16,716 nt of DNA from Methanosarcina sp. (GCA_017883485.1 JADGNM010000009.1:1-16716), one strand, 5' to 3'; positions 1 through 6,832 are shown, counted from the first letter of the stretch. Translations and numbers: made by a program. Notes: generated by a model not told the origin, from the letters alone.

Positions 1-87
1 TAGATTTTGATCGGAATCAAAAAGAGGCGAGGGTCCACTTCATCCCCAACCTGAAGGTCGGGGTATTCGTGACCCTCTGCGCTCCCT
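1..87. mobile_element. Probable end of an IS200/IS605-type element or palindromic repeat
   Basis: The segment holds two nested inverted repeats. The outer arms GAGGGTC (about 29-35) and GACCCTC (71-77) are perfect complements, and they enclose CCCCAACCT / AGGTCGGGG with one mismatch. Nested hairpins close to an element end are typical of IS200/IS605 elements, which lack terminal inverted repeats. Frame 2 is open from about base 11 to 112 and could be the tail of a transposase or read-through. The in-frame coding sequence of the downstream surface protein becomes recognisable right after this segment, at about 88-97, so the junction is placed near 87. The rest of the element would lie outside the window. 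The family assignment is an inference from structure only. Confidence 0.42.
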
Positions 88-972
88 AGTAATAAAGTTG
101 GAGAGATAATACAATATCAGGTTGCAGTAAAGAATAATGGAAACGTGGACCTTACAGAGATTTCAGTGGACGACCCGATGGTTACACTGACAAAATCAGG
201 CGGGGACCACAATGATCCAGGAGCTTTGAACCCGGGAGAGACATGGGTTTATACAGGAGATTACACTGTAACTCAGGCGGATATAGACAATGTTGGTGAG
301 AGTGGAATCGGACTCATATCAAATACAGTAACTGTCAGCTGTAACGAGCATGCGCCCGAAAGCAGCAGCATAGATTGTTCGATTATCCTTACTCGTCATA
401 TAGAACTTACACCTGGAGAGTCTAAACCTGTAGCAAATTTCAGCACCAGTGTTACAGGCGGATATGTTCCTCTTTCCGTCCAGTTTACTGACAAAAGTAC
501 TGGATCGCCCACTTCATGGAGCTGGGACTTCAATAATGACGGAGTCGCTGACTCAAGTGTTGCGAATCCACCCGCTTACACATACACTACTCCGGGAACA
601 TATACAGTCAACTTGACAGTTGGCAATTCAAATGGAATTGCTTCAAAAACTGACACAATAAATGTACTGCAAGCTACTAGCTCCAATGGCAGCAGTGGAG
701 GAAGCAGTCACAGCAGTGGAGGAAGCAGTGGAAGTGCCAATGTAGTCAACAGTGGCTCAACTGATGCGAGTGCAACCGCGAATGTAACGCAACCTGAAAA
801 CAACACTACGGGCCTTGATCAAATCAATGGAAATAAAGAGGAAAACGTTGTACAGACACCTGAGCAGAAAGCCACAAGCACTCCTGCAAAAAAGAGCACG
901 AAAACTCCAGGCTTTGAAATAATTCTCGGGATAACTGCGCTACTTGCAGCACTGGTGTATAGAAGAAAATAA
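88..972 (+). CDS. 5'-truncated PKD-domain surface protein with PGF-CTERM anchor
   Basis: This is the C-terminal part of a secreted cell-surface protein. The frame is open from 73 and stopped at 70-72. The first recognisable residues (GEIIQYQVAVKNNGNVDLT, from about 100) are the start of a DUF11/DUF7507-like beta-sandwich repeat, so the GTG at 145 cuts into a domain and is unlikely to be a real start. A PKD domain follows (around residues 95-175 counted from 145; WSWDFNNDG and TYTTPGTYTVNLTV are typical), then a Ser/Gly/Asn-rich spacer with likely glycosylation sites. The C-terminus is Thr/Lys-rich, then TPGF, a hydrophobic stretch and RRK, a PGF-CTERM signal that archaeosortase A processes for membrane-lipid anchoring. 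No signal peptide is present because the 5' end is missing. The gene is probably disrupted by the element at 1-87. The partner or function of the intact protein cannot be told. Confidence 0.8.
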   Translation, partial: SNKVGEIIQYQVAVKNNGNVDLTEISVDDPMVTLTKSGGDHNDPGALNPGETWVYTGDYTVTQADIDNVGESGIGLISNTVTVSCNEHAPESSSIDCSIILTRHIELTPGESKPVANFSTSVTGGYVPLSVQFTDKSTGSPTSWSWDFNNDGVADSSVANPPAYTYTTPGTYTVNLTVGNSNGIASKTDTINVLQATSSNGSSGGSSHSSGGSSGSANVVNSGSTDASATANVTQPENNTTGLDQINGNKEENVVQTPEQKATSTPAKKSTKTPGFEIILGITALLAALVYRRK

Positions 973-1024
973 AAGTAAGATAAGAAAATTGAGCGAAAAA
1001 AATTATAGGATAGAAGAAAGACAA

Positions 1025-1060
1025 GATGAAGGTATTGAACCTTCGTCTCATTTCTCTTTT
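1025..1060 (+). terminator. Hairpin plus T-rich tail after the PKD gene
   Basis: GATGAAGGT (1025-1033) pairs with ACCTTCGTC (1039-1047), a 9-bp stem with one G-U pair and a 5-base loop. CATTTCTCTTTTT follows. It lies about 50 bases beyond the TAA of the PKD gene. Confidence 0.6.
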
Positions 1061-1210
1061 TAGACATTTGTTTTTCCCAAACTGTCAGTACCTCCATTAA
1101 ACGGTTGATATTTTTGAGAAACCTGTACTTTGGTTAATCGGGTAATACTGCTACGGCAAAAACCTAATAGTGTCAAGTAATTTTCCTTATTTTTCGCCCG
1201 AACATTCCTG

Positions 1211-1330
1211 ATGCCTTCATTCGAGCAAATAAAAATGGGGGAATTGAAAAAATTGCCATTTCTCTATAAATTACTTGTAATCCTTCTTGTAGGTGCGATA
1301 ATACTAAAGAAGAAGGGACCTGAGAAATAA
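1211..1330 (+). CDS. Small one-helix membrane protein (39 aa), putative
   Basis: A 39-codon ORF too short for routine calling. The N-terminus is polar and basic (MPSFEQIKMGELKK), residues about 16-33 form one hydrophobic segment (LLVILLVGAIIL core), and the tail is basic (KKKGPEK). This is the layout of a small single-pass membrane protein. An internal ATG at 1235 would give a 31-residue version that keeps the helix. No convincing ribosome-binding site precedes either ATG, which weakens the call. A strong hairpin with a T-run starts 20 bases after its TAA, as expected for a transcribed unit. No family is recognised. It could be spurious; only conservation in related genomes would tell. Confidence 0.35.
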   Translation: MPSFEQIKMGELKKLPFLYKLLVILLVGAIILKKKGPEK

Positions 1331-1350
1331 AAGACGAATTTTAAAAAAGT

Positions 1351-1386
1351 AAAAACAGGGGATAGTGTATCTCCTGTTTTTATTTG
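1351..1386. terminator. Strong 14-bp hairpin, probable bidirectional terminator
   Basis: AAAAACAGGGGATA (1351-1364) pairs with TATCTCCTGTTTTT (1368-1381) through a 3-base loop. There is only one G-U pair, and A/T runs lie on both sides. It stands between the plus-strand mini-ORF ending at 1330 and the minus-strand epimerase ending at 1418, so it can terminate both converging transcripts. Confidence 0.65.
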
Positions 1387-1417
1387 ATTTCTGAAAGCAG
1401 GCAGTTTTTAAAATGTT

Positions 1418-2314
1418 TTAAACAAGATCTTTTAAACCTTCCTGCAGTTCGATCTCTGCTTTCCACCAGCCAGAAATCTTTGATACATCTGCTCTCGAGT
1501 CTCGAATATCACCTGCTCTTGAAGCGGCGTATACTATCTTGCTAGAAGAGCCAGTTAAATCGATAATTTTCTCAGCAAGTTCCAGAATTGTGACGCTTTT
1601 TCCCATAGCTACATTATAGACTTGCCCATCGCCATGCTCAAGAGACTCAGCATTTGCCCTGACTACGTCTTTAATATGCACAAAGTCCCTACTCTGGAGT
1701 CCGTCTCCGTAGATAACAAGGTCTTTTCCTGCTTTTGCCCTTTCCAGGAAGATGGGAACTACAGCTGCATACGGGGATTTCGGGTCCTGACGGGGACCAT
1801 AAACATTGAAGTATCGCAGGCAGGTTGTTCGAAGGCCATGACTCTCATAAAACATCCTTGCCAGATACTCTCCATCAAGTTTGGAAATGGCATATGGTGA
1901 GGCTGGCTCAGGATACATATCTTCGCGCTTTGGAAGGATTGGGTTATTCCCATAAACAGCAGCGGAGGACGTAGTTACAAATTTCTCAACCCCGGCTTTA
2001 ACGCAGGCCTGCAGTACTTCAAGGGTCCCAAGAGTATTGATCTGGAAAGCCTCAGCAGGTCTTTCACAGCTGAGAGGTACGGATACAAGAGCAGCCTCGT
2101 GAAAGACATAGTCCATTTCCGAAACGATCTTTTCGACTGTGGAAGAGTCACATATATCTCCCTGAATAAACTCGATGTTCTCGTAATGCGGGACATTTCT
2201 GAGAAAACCCGTGGCAAGATTATCCAGGATCCTGACCGTATGTCCTTCTTCTGCAAAATACTCAGCTATATGGGAGCCTATGAAACCAGCTCCCCCTGTA
2301 ACCAGAACTTTCAT
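1418..2314 (-). CDS. NAD-dependent nucleotide-sugar epimerase (GalE-like extended SDR)
   Basis: A cytoplasmic extended short-chain dehydrogenase/reductase that probably interconverts UDP-sugars (4-epimerisation of UDP-glucose or UDP-GlcNAc) for surface polysaccharide or glycoprotein synthesis. Counted from ATG 2314 it is 298 residues, near the usual 300-320. TGGAGFIGSH at 6-15 is the NAD-binding Rossmann loop, with D31 at the end of strand 2. Ser116/117 lie in TTSSAAVY. Tyr141 and Lys145 form the catalytic YxxxK in SPYAISK. RYFNVYGPRQ (about 167-176) and GDGxQxRDFVHIKDV are substrate-domain signatures of this family. A TTG at 2332 would add six residues, but the conserved N-terminus MKVLVTGG favours 2314. 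It stands alone on the minus strand. Substrate cannot be fixed: WbpP-like UDP-GlcNAc 4-epimerase and UDP-glucose 4-epimerase look alike at this level. Confidence 0.88.
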   Translation of the reverse strand: MKVLVTGGAGFIGSHIAEYFAEEGHTVRILDNLATGFLRNVPHYENIEFIQGDICDSSTVEKIVSEMDYVFHEAALVSVPLSCERPAEAFQINTLGTLEVLQACVKAGVEKFVTTSSAAVYGNNPILPKREDMYPEPASPYAISKLDGEYLARMFYESHGLRTTCLRYFNVYGPRQDPKSPYAAVVPIFLERAKAGKDLVIYGDGLQSRDFVHIKDVVRANAESLEHGDGQVYNVAMGKSVTILELAEKIIDLTGSSSKIVYAASRAGDIRDSRADVSKISGWWKAEIELQEGLKDLV

Positions 2315-2765
2315 GCTTCCAGAAAAGGGCAAATATGTAATAAAATTTTCTATAGTGGGCCTGAGAATTTCTATGAAGAAGTAAAAACATTACCAGAGTA
2401 TACTAAAATAAATAAGTTTAAGAAAAACCTTCTGAAAGAGGGAAAAATTTTTCATAGATAAAGCCTTATGAATAACGTGGAAGCTAAAAAAATAGAAGAA
2501 TTAATTTGTTAATCATGCAAACAAAACCTGATGAGAGGAAAATATATCAGATTTAAATTGGACTTCAAACAAAATAATAATATCAATAAATGTTTATTTC
2601 GCTACATAAAGGTATATAACACTTTGTTCTCCTTTATTCTCCTGTAATAAAAATAATCCGGTATGTAAATGCAGTTAGAAAAACTGTAAAAATGTTGTTA
2701 ATGGAAGGATCACATAATTATAAATTCTAAGAAGATAGATTATTAAAAATTTTATTAGTGATAAA
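2315..2765. other. AT-rich divergent intergenic spacer
   Basis: About 450 bases between the divergent epimerase and DUF1616 genes. It holds no credible gene. AT-rich TATA-like stretches occur (for example GTATATAA near 2612), but only the one at 2718-2725 is well placed for a downstream gene. Confidence 0.5.
2718..2762 (+). promoter_or_regulatory. TATA box and GTGAT ribosome-binding site of the DUF1616 gene
   Basis: TTATAAAT at 2718-2725 predicts transcription from about 2748. GTGAT at 2758-2762, complementary to the archaeal 16S 3' end, lies 3 bases before ATG 2766. Confidence 0.45.
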
Positions 2766-3653
2766 ATGGCCTCAAAAAGACAACTTCCTCTGGATCTGTT
2801 GATTGTGGCAGGTCTTGTGCTTCTTACTGACATTTTAGTGCTTTTGCCTGTGTTTAGTGGAAGCTTTCTACGGACATATCTGGGTATTCTTATGGTGCTT
2901 CTCCTGCCAGGCTATGCCCTGACCGGCGCTCTCTTCCCGGCAAAGAACGATCTTGAGGGAATTGAAAGGGCTGCGGTCTCCTTTGGACTTAGTATTGCAG
3001 TTGTCCCGACCATGGGACTTGCCCTTAACTATACTGTCTGGGGAATCAGGGAAATTCCTATTCTAACAGCGATTTCAGCTTTTACTCTCCTGATGTGCGC
3101 AATTACATATTATAGAAGAAACTTGCTGCCTGAAAAAGAAGCATTTGAAATTCCATTCAAAGCTGCTTTTCTGAACATAAAGACTGAAATTTTAAAAAAG
3201 CCCGAATCCGCCACCGACAGGGTTCTTGCAGTTTTCCTGGTCCTTTCAATCCTTGCCTCTGTGGGCAGTCTGGCTTACATAATAGGAAATCCTAAAGAGG
3301 GAGAGCACTTTACTGAATTCTATATTCTGGGCCATAACAAAACAGCTGACAACTATCAAACAGTGTTTGTACAGGGGGAAAAAGGGACGGTTTTTGTAGG
3401 AATTATAAATCATGAGCACAGGTTCGTAGACTATACGATGGATGTGAAACTTGGGAACAGGTCTCTACCTCTTCCGGAAAACCAGAAACACATAAGCCTT
3501 GCGAACAATATGTCGTGGGAAGAGCCAGTTACCTTTACACCGCTCATCGAAGGAAATGATACGAAATTAGAGTTTTTGCTTTTTAATGAAACAGGAAAGA
3601 CAATACCTTACAGGAACCTGCATCTCTGGATTAACGTTACTAAGGAGAGCTAA
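2766..3653 (+). CDS. DUF1616 family membrane protein
   Basis: A 295-residue integral membrane protein of the archaeal DUF1616 family; biochemical role unknown. Four hydrophobic segments lie at about 9-30, 36-58, 68-92 and 97-115. A polar loop follows, then a fifth helix at 152-173. The extracytoplasmic C-terminal domain (about 178-295) begins with FTEFYILG, a recognisable element of this family, and is beta-rich with several N-x-S/T sites (NKT, NRS, NMS, NDT, NET, NVT) that could be glycosylated. The start at ATG 2766 has a nearby GTGAT. The CPBP protease gene starts 2 bases after its TAA, so the two are almost surely co-transcribed and may act together at the membrane. A part in surface-protein processing or assembly is an inference from this pairing only. 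Confidence 0.82.
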   Translation: MASKRQLPLDLLIVAGLVLLTDILVLLPVFSGSFLRTYLGILMVLLLPGYALTGALFPAKNDLEGIERAAVSFGLSIAVVPTMGLALNYTVWGIREIPILTAISAFTLLMCAITYYRRNLLPEKEAFEIPFKAAFLNIKTEILKKPESATDRVLAVFLVLSILASVGSLAYIIGNPKEGEHFTEFYILGHNKTADNYQTVFVQGEKGTVFVGIINHEHRFVDYTMDVKLGNRSLPLPENQKHISLANNMSWEEPVTFTPLIEGNDTKLEFLLFNETGKTIPYRNLHLWINVTKES

Positions 3654-3655
3654 AA

Positions 3656-4531
3656 ATGGCAATGCCGGAATTTCCACCTTCAGAATTGGAAGCAGGAAGA
3701 ATTTCTTTGCCGGAGCTTGGAAAAGTGTTTAAAATGCAAACCGAAGAAAAAAACGGATTCCTCAAAAAAGTATTCTACGCAGGAGTCCCTGTAATTGCGA
3801 TTACCTTTGCCGAACTGCTGATCTTTGGTGGAAGATTAAATGAAGCTGCAATAGTTTATACCCTTCTTCTTCTAGCCTTTTCATTCTCAACAGCGGTTGC
3901 AAAAGACCAGGAGATCCGTAAAATCAACCAGGCATTTCTGCTTCTGCCAGTATTTCGCCTGGTGAACCTCTCAATACCAATCTTTTTGAAGGTTAACCTT
4001 TACTCGTTTGTATTCATATATGCGTCTCTTGCAATGTCGGCAATAATTGCTATCACTCATCAAAATATCGTGCTTGAGACGAAAAAAAATCTGCTCAGGA
4101 GGATCTGGTTTTATCTTCCTCTTTCGATCCTTGCAGCTCTGGTTTTTGCGGAAGCAGAATACATGTTAATTGGGGCCAGACCCCTTATTCCGGAGATCTC
4201 GCAGGTAAATCTGCTGGAACTCATAGTTATAATGGTTTTTGTTGTGGGTTTGGTAGAGGAGCTTATCTTCAGGGTAATTCTCCAGACAAGGCTGGAAGAG
4301 TTTATTGGTCCTGCGGCAGGAATACTTTTCGCAAGCCTCCTTTTTGGAGTGATGCATTCAGGTTACGGAACTCCTTATGAAATGGGATTTACCTTCCTTG
4401 CGGGATGCTTTTTAGGATATTGCTTTTATAAAACTCGAAGTCTTCCCCTTGTCATACTGATTAACGGTTTGACAAATGTATTTTTGTTCGGGGTAATTCC
4501 GTACTTAGGCCCAGGATTCGGACTTATATAA
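3656..4531 (+). CDS. CPBP-family intramembrane metalloprotease (CAAX/Abi-type)
   Basis: A 291-residue polytopic membrane protein of the CPBP (CAAX protease/bacteriocin-processing, Rce1-like) family, glutamate-dependent intramembrane proteases. The catalytic signature is complete: EELIFR gives Glu201, Glu202 and Arg206; FGVMHSG gives His234; the last helix has Asn270 in INGLTN. The first 40 residues are polar and cytoplasmic, followed by about eight hydrophobic segments (from 40-57 to 262-280). ATG 3656 is chosen because GGAG (about 3644-3647) precedes it at good spacing; ATG 3662 is a weaker alternative. It sits 2 bases after the DUF1616 gene. In archaea no prenyl-CAAX pathway is established, so its substrate is unknown; processing of surface or membrane proteins is a reasonable guess. 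Confidence 0.87.
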   Translation: MAMPEFPPSELEAGRISLPELGKVFKMQTEEKNGFLKKVFYAGVPVIAITFAELLIFGGRLNEAAIVYTLLLLAFSFSTAVAKDQEIRKINQAFLLLPVFRLVNLSIPIFLKVNLYSFVFIYASLAMSAIIAITHQNIVLETKKNLLRRIWFYLPLSILAALVFAEAEYMLIGARPLIPEISQVNLLELIVIMVFVVGLVEELIFRVILQTRLEEFIGPAAGILFASLLFGVMHSGYGTPYEMGFTFLAGCFLGYCFYKTRSLPLVILINGLTNVFLFGVIPYLGPGFGLI

Positions 4532-4532
4532 A

Positions 4533-4641
4533 GATGCGGCTTCCCGAGTGAGTTTGAAGATTACTGCATTTCAAAAGCCAAATTAGGCAGAAGAGAGGAA
4601 TTCAGCTATAAATAAAGTATATAATCGTGTAGAGCCGCATC
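4533..4641. repeat. Perfect 9-bp GC-rich inverted repeat spanning 91 bases
   Basis: GATGCGGCT (4533-4541), starting just after the protease stop codon, is exactly complementary to AGCCGCATC (4633-4641). In an AT-rich spacer such GC-rich arms would bring the two ends of the 3' untranslated region together. The function is not known. Confidence 0.4.
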
Positions 4642-4727
4642 AAGGGAATTTGAGATTAAATAGGGATATATAAAAAGTTATGCTGAAGCCGAATAAGCAA
4701 GCGTCTTCAGCCTCCTGCCTTTTTTTT
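4617..4727 (+). ncRNA. Candidate small RNA with own TATA box and intrinsic-type terminator
   Basis: GTATATAATC near 4618-4627 is a good archaeal TATA box, predicting a start near 4645-4650. About 80 bases on, GCTGAAG (4682-4688) pairs with CTTCAGC (4705-4711). CTCCTGCC and a run of eight T (4720-4727) follow. No ORF lies between. The hairpin may instead simply terminate the DUF1616/CPBP transcript. A second TATA-like stretch at 4667-4676 is too close to the hairpin to yield a useful transcript. Confidence 0.3.
4682..4727 (+). terminator. Hairpin and T8 terminator
   Basis: A 7-bp perfect stem (4682-4688 with 4705-4711), extendable by two G-C pairs after one mismatch, is followed within 9 bases by eight consecutive T. 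It is the first such signal after the CPBP gene. Confidence 0.65.
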
Positions 4728-4822
4728 GTTTGACCTGCTCACAGTGTTTTATCAGGAATTGAAATTATCCTGTCCATCCGGAAAAAACAAAAAGCTGTTA
4801 TTTTTCTCAGAAGGCTCATAAA

Positions 4823-4908
4823 CTATATAATATACTTGCCTTTAAAGAAAGCTGCTATCTTTAAAAAGGCTGCCTTTCTTCGTGAAAGGACTTCGAATTC
4901 TTCAGGAG
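4823..4908 (+). promoter_or_regulatory. Promoter and structured leader of the DUF1624 gene
   Basis: CTATATAATA (4823-4832) is a TATA box predicting a start near 4855. The leader region contains TTTAAAGA (4841-4848) / TCTTTAAA (4858-4865) and CCTTTC (4873-4878) / GAAAGG (4884-4889). AAGGC-T-GCCTT overlaps the second hairpin and would compete with it. AGGAG at 4904-4908 is the ribosome-binding site of ATG 4915. Confidence 0.45.
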
Positions 4909-4914
4909 TAAAAT

Positions 4915-5679
4915 ATGGACAGGCATGCAGGCCGTTTTTGGGAGATTGATTGTCTGCGAGGATTTGCCGTCTTTTTGATGTTGTTGTACCATTTTCTTTA
5001 CGATCTTGACTTTTTCAGCATTGAGAATGTCCAAATAGGGTCCGGTCTCTTTTTATACATCGGCAGAAGTGCAGCCTTTCTCTTCATTCTTATTTCAGGA
5101 ACTGCTCTATCTATAAGTCATTCGAGAGCTCTCGATAAAGAAGTCGATGGAGTTAAAACAGAAAATTTTTTTAAATACCTTAAAAGAGGGCTCAAGCTTT
5201 TTTCCATGGGTCTTGTGGTTACAGCCATAACCTGGATCTTTTTCCCGGATCAGTATATCATCTTTGGGATTCTGCACTTTTTTGGGGTTTCTGCAGTGCT
5301 TGCGTATCCCTTTCTGAAATATGGAAAGGAAAATCTGTTTTTCAGCCTGTTTTTTGGTCTTACAGGACTCTATCTCATGGGTAAAACTTTTGGATTTTCT
5401 GCTATGCTCTGGCTAGGTTTCACGCCCGAAAACTTCACAACTCTGGATTATTTTCCTATATTCCCCTGGTTTGGGGTACTGCTTGCAGGAATTTTCCTTG
5501 GGAACTCCCTATATGAGGGTGGAGAAAGGAGGTTTAAAGTCTTAAAAGCCGGGAAAAATCCTCTTATTAGGTTAATTTCCATTGTCGGACAGCACTCTCT
5601 GGTTATATATTTTGTCCATCAGCCGCTCTTTCTCGCGCTTCTATTCTTGAGCGGGCTACTTAACCCGAGAATATTGTAA
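4915..5679 (+). CDS. DUF1624 membrane protein (HGSNAT-like acyltransferase family)
   Basis: A 254-residue polytopic membrane protein of the DUF1624 / heparan-alpha-glucosaminide N-acetyltransferase catalytic-domain family, which includes transmembrane transferases that acetylate sugars. The N-terminal signature FWEIDCLRGFAVFLMLLYHFLYDLDFF (in two adjoining parts, about residues 8-34) is characteristic and carries His26 and Asp30. Further conserved histidines are His121 (FGILHFFG), His227 (GQHS) and His235 (YFVHQPL). Seven hydrophobic segments are visible, at about 14-34, 46-64, 92-110, 113-133, 141-156, 180-199 and 229-248. ATG 4915 follows AGGAG at 6 bases. The gene is monocistronic, with its own promoter and a new promoter directly after it. 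The acyl acceptor is unknown; acetylation of surface sugars would suit the family. Confidence 0.82.
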   Translation: MDRHAGRFWEIDCLRGFAVFLMLLYHFLYDLDFFSIENVQIGSGLFLYIGRSAAFLFILISGTALSISHSRALDKEVDGVKTENFFKYLKRGLKLFSMGLVVTAITWIFFPDQYIIFGILHFFGVSAVLAYPFLKYGKENLFFSLFFGLTGLYLMGKTFGFSAMLWLGFTPENFTTLDYFPIFPWFGVLLAGIFLGNSLYEGGERRFKVLKAGKNPLIRLISIVGQHSLVIYFVHQPLFLALLFLSGLLNPRIL

Positions 5680-5697
5680 AAAAATTTCAAAAAAAAG

Positions 5698-5755
5698 CAA
5701 ATATAAATATTTTAGCAACAATTTTAGAAGATATAGAAAGAATACTGGTAGGGAG
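5698..5755 (+). promoter_or_regulatory. TATA box and GGGAG site of the four-helix membrane gene
   Basis: AAATATAAATATT (about 5699-5710) predicts a start near 5730. GGGAG (5751-5755) precedes the TTG start at 5760 by 4 bases, which supports the TTG over the internal ATG 5784. Confidence 0.45.
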
Positions 5756-5759
5756 TAAA

Positions 5760-6155
5760 TTGTTTTTAGATTCAAGACCTTTTATGTTATCTGACCTCTC
5801 ACTGATAATACAGACCTTTGCATTTATTTTTCTATTGTGCGCAATTTACATTAAAAGAAAAAGCATAGCTAAGCACGGAAAAATTGCGAGATTCGCCTTC
5901 TGCCTGGCCCTACCTGCAGTACTCTATATGCTGTACAGTAAGGCAAGAGGCCTTACCCTGCCCTATTATAATTCGCTCCTGGGCCTGCACATGCTTCTTG
6001 GCATTCTGACAATCTTCACCGGAATTCTTTTTGTTACCGATCAGTGGAAATGGAAAGTCAAGAAATATATGGACCTTGAAATTCTTCTATGGACAGGAAC
6101 TTTTCTCCTCGGCATCACTGTCTATATGGTACTTTTCGGGCTCATTTCTCCCTGA
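5760..6155 (+). CDS. Four-helix membrane protein of unknown function (DUF420-like layout)
   Basis: A 131-residue integral membrane protein. Helices are visible at about 9-31, 45-60, 74-92 and 107-128, separated by short basic loops (IKRKSIAKHGK; WKWKVKKY). Size, four-helix topology and the His residues near helix ends (His39, His77) recall DUF420/cytochrome-b561-like small membrane proteins, but no signature is strong enough to name it. The start is a TTG with GGGAG upstream; ATG 5784 (residue 9) would lose only polar residues before the first helix. It follows the DUF1624 gene after an 80-base gap containing its own promoter. Confidence 0.65.
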   Translation: MFLDSRPFMLSDLSLIIQTFAFIFLLCAIYIKRKSIAKHGKIARFAFCLALPAVLYMLYSKARGLTLPYYNSLLGLHMLLGILTIFTGILFVTDQWKWKVKKYMDLEILLWTGTFLLGITVYMVLFGLISP

Positions 6156-6474
6156 ATATAATCGGATATCTGTTAACACAAAAACATCTTTTTTCTACTT
6201 TCTCGAGGCTTAAAAACTGCAGGAGAAACCTGGCCTGCCGGTTTTAACTGCTGGTTTTAATCTGCTTGTTTTAATCTGCTGGTTTTAATCTGCTGGTTTT
6301 ATATATCATATTGCACACGTAATCCTGCATAATCTTCTTGCAGTGACATATTTATCAACTTTAACTGACTCCTGCAAAGTTATGGATACGAGATCAAAAG
6401 AAGATATGACTTCTATCTCTCGATCCAGTAAAGGATCAGAGAGTTTAAATCAAAAATAGAAGACGGAGAAAAGA
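6156..6474. other. Spacer with 14-bp tandem repeats, TATA box and hairpin
   Basis: No gene is visible in these 319 bases. From 5' to 3' they hold the 14-bp repeat array (6240-6300), a TATA-like TTTATATATC (about 6298-6307) that could drive the next small gene, and a hairpin. In the hairpin CTCTC-GATCC (6417-6426) pairs with GGATC-A-GAGAG (6433-6443), leaving one bulged A. It lies about 20 bases before the GGAG of the next gene. Confidence 0.45.
6240..6300. repeat. 14-bp tandem repeat, about 4.4 copies
   Basis: The unit is GGTTTTAATCTGCT. Copies lie at 6240-6252 (one base short), 6253-6266, 6267-6280 (first base T) and 6281-6294, then GGTTTTA. It directly abuts the TATA-like sequence used to place the next promoter, so copy number could shift promoter context. 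Confidence 0.85.
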
Positions 6475-6786
6475 ATGTATCTGGAAATTGCAATGCTTGC
6501 CTATTTCGTTGTTCTCTTTCTAACTCTTCGGGACGTCCGAATCTTTAAGCGGACAGGCTATCGTTCCTACAGGAGAGGATCTCTGAAGGGACTTGCAGCT
6601 TCTACAGTTACTCTGTTAGGAGCTATTATTATTGCGACGGGTCCGGATTTTAGTCTGGTTGGCTTGCTTTTTGTCCTATTAGGGCTCTTTATAAATCGCA
6701 AAGGATTAAGGGAACGCGTTTTCATCAATGCAGGCACTCTCGATCGTGTCCTTGGAAAGACGGATTATGTAAAGAAGAAAAAGTGA
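6475..6786 (+). CDS. Small membrane protein of unknown function (103 aa)
   Basis: A 103-residue protein with an N-terminal helix (about 3-18), a strongly basic loop (about 23-38, RIFKRTGYRSYRRGSLKG), two close helices (about 41-57 and 61-74) and a basic C-terminus ending in KKKK. No family is recognised. ATG 6475 has CGGAG at 6464-6468 with 6-base spacing, a good archaeal site. It stands alone between two long spacers with repeats on both sides. Confidence 0.7.
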   Translation: MYLEIAMLAYFVVLFLTLRDVRIFKRTGYRSYRRGSLKGLAASTVTLLGAIIIATGPDFSLVGLLFVLLGLFINRKGLRERVFINAGTLDRVLGKTDYVKKKK

Positions 6787-6793
6787 AGATTGT

Positions 6794-6832
6794 ACATGAA
6801 AAATGCACATGAAAAATACACATGAAAAATAC
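6794..6832. repeat. 13-bp tandem repeat, three copies
   Basis: ACATGAAAAATRC occurs at 6794-6806, 6807-6819 and 6820-6832, starting 8 bases after the TGA of the small membrane protein. Only one base differs between copies. Confidence 0.85.

Noticed and set aside
2099..2461. 120-codon plus-strand frame at the epimerase 5' end
   Set aside because: Mostly antisense to the epimerase; no ribosome-binding site and no recognisable product.
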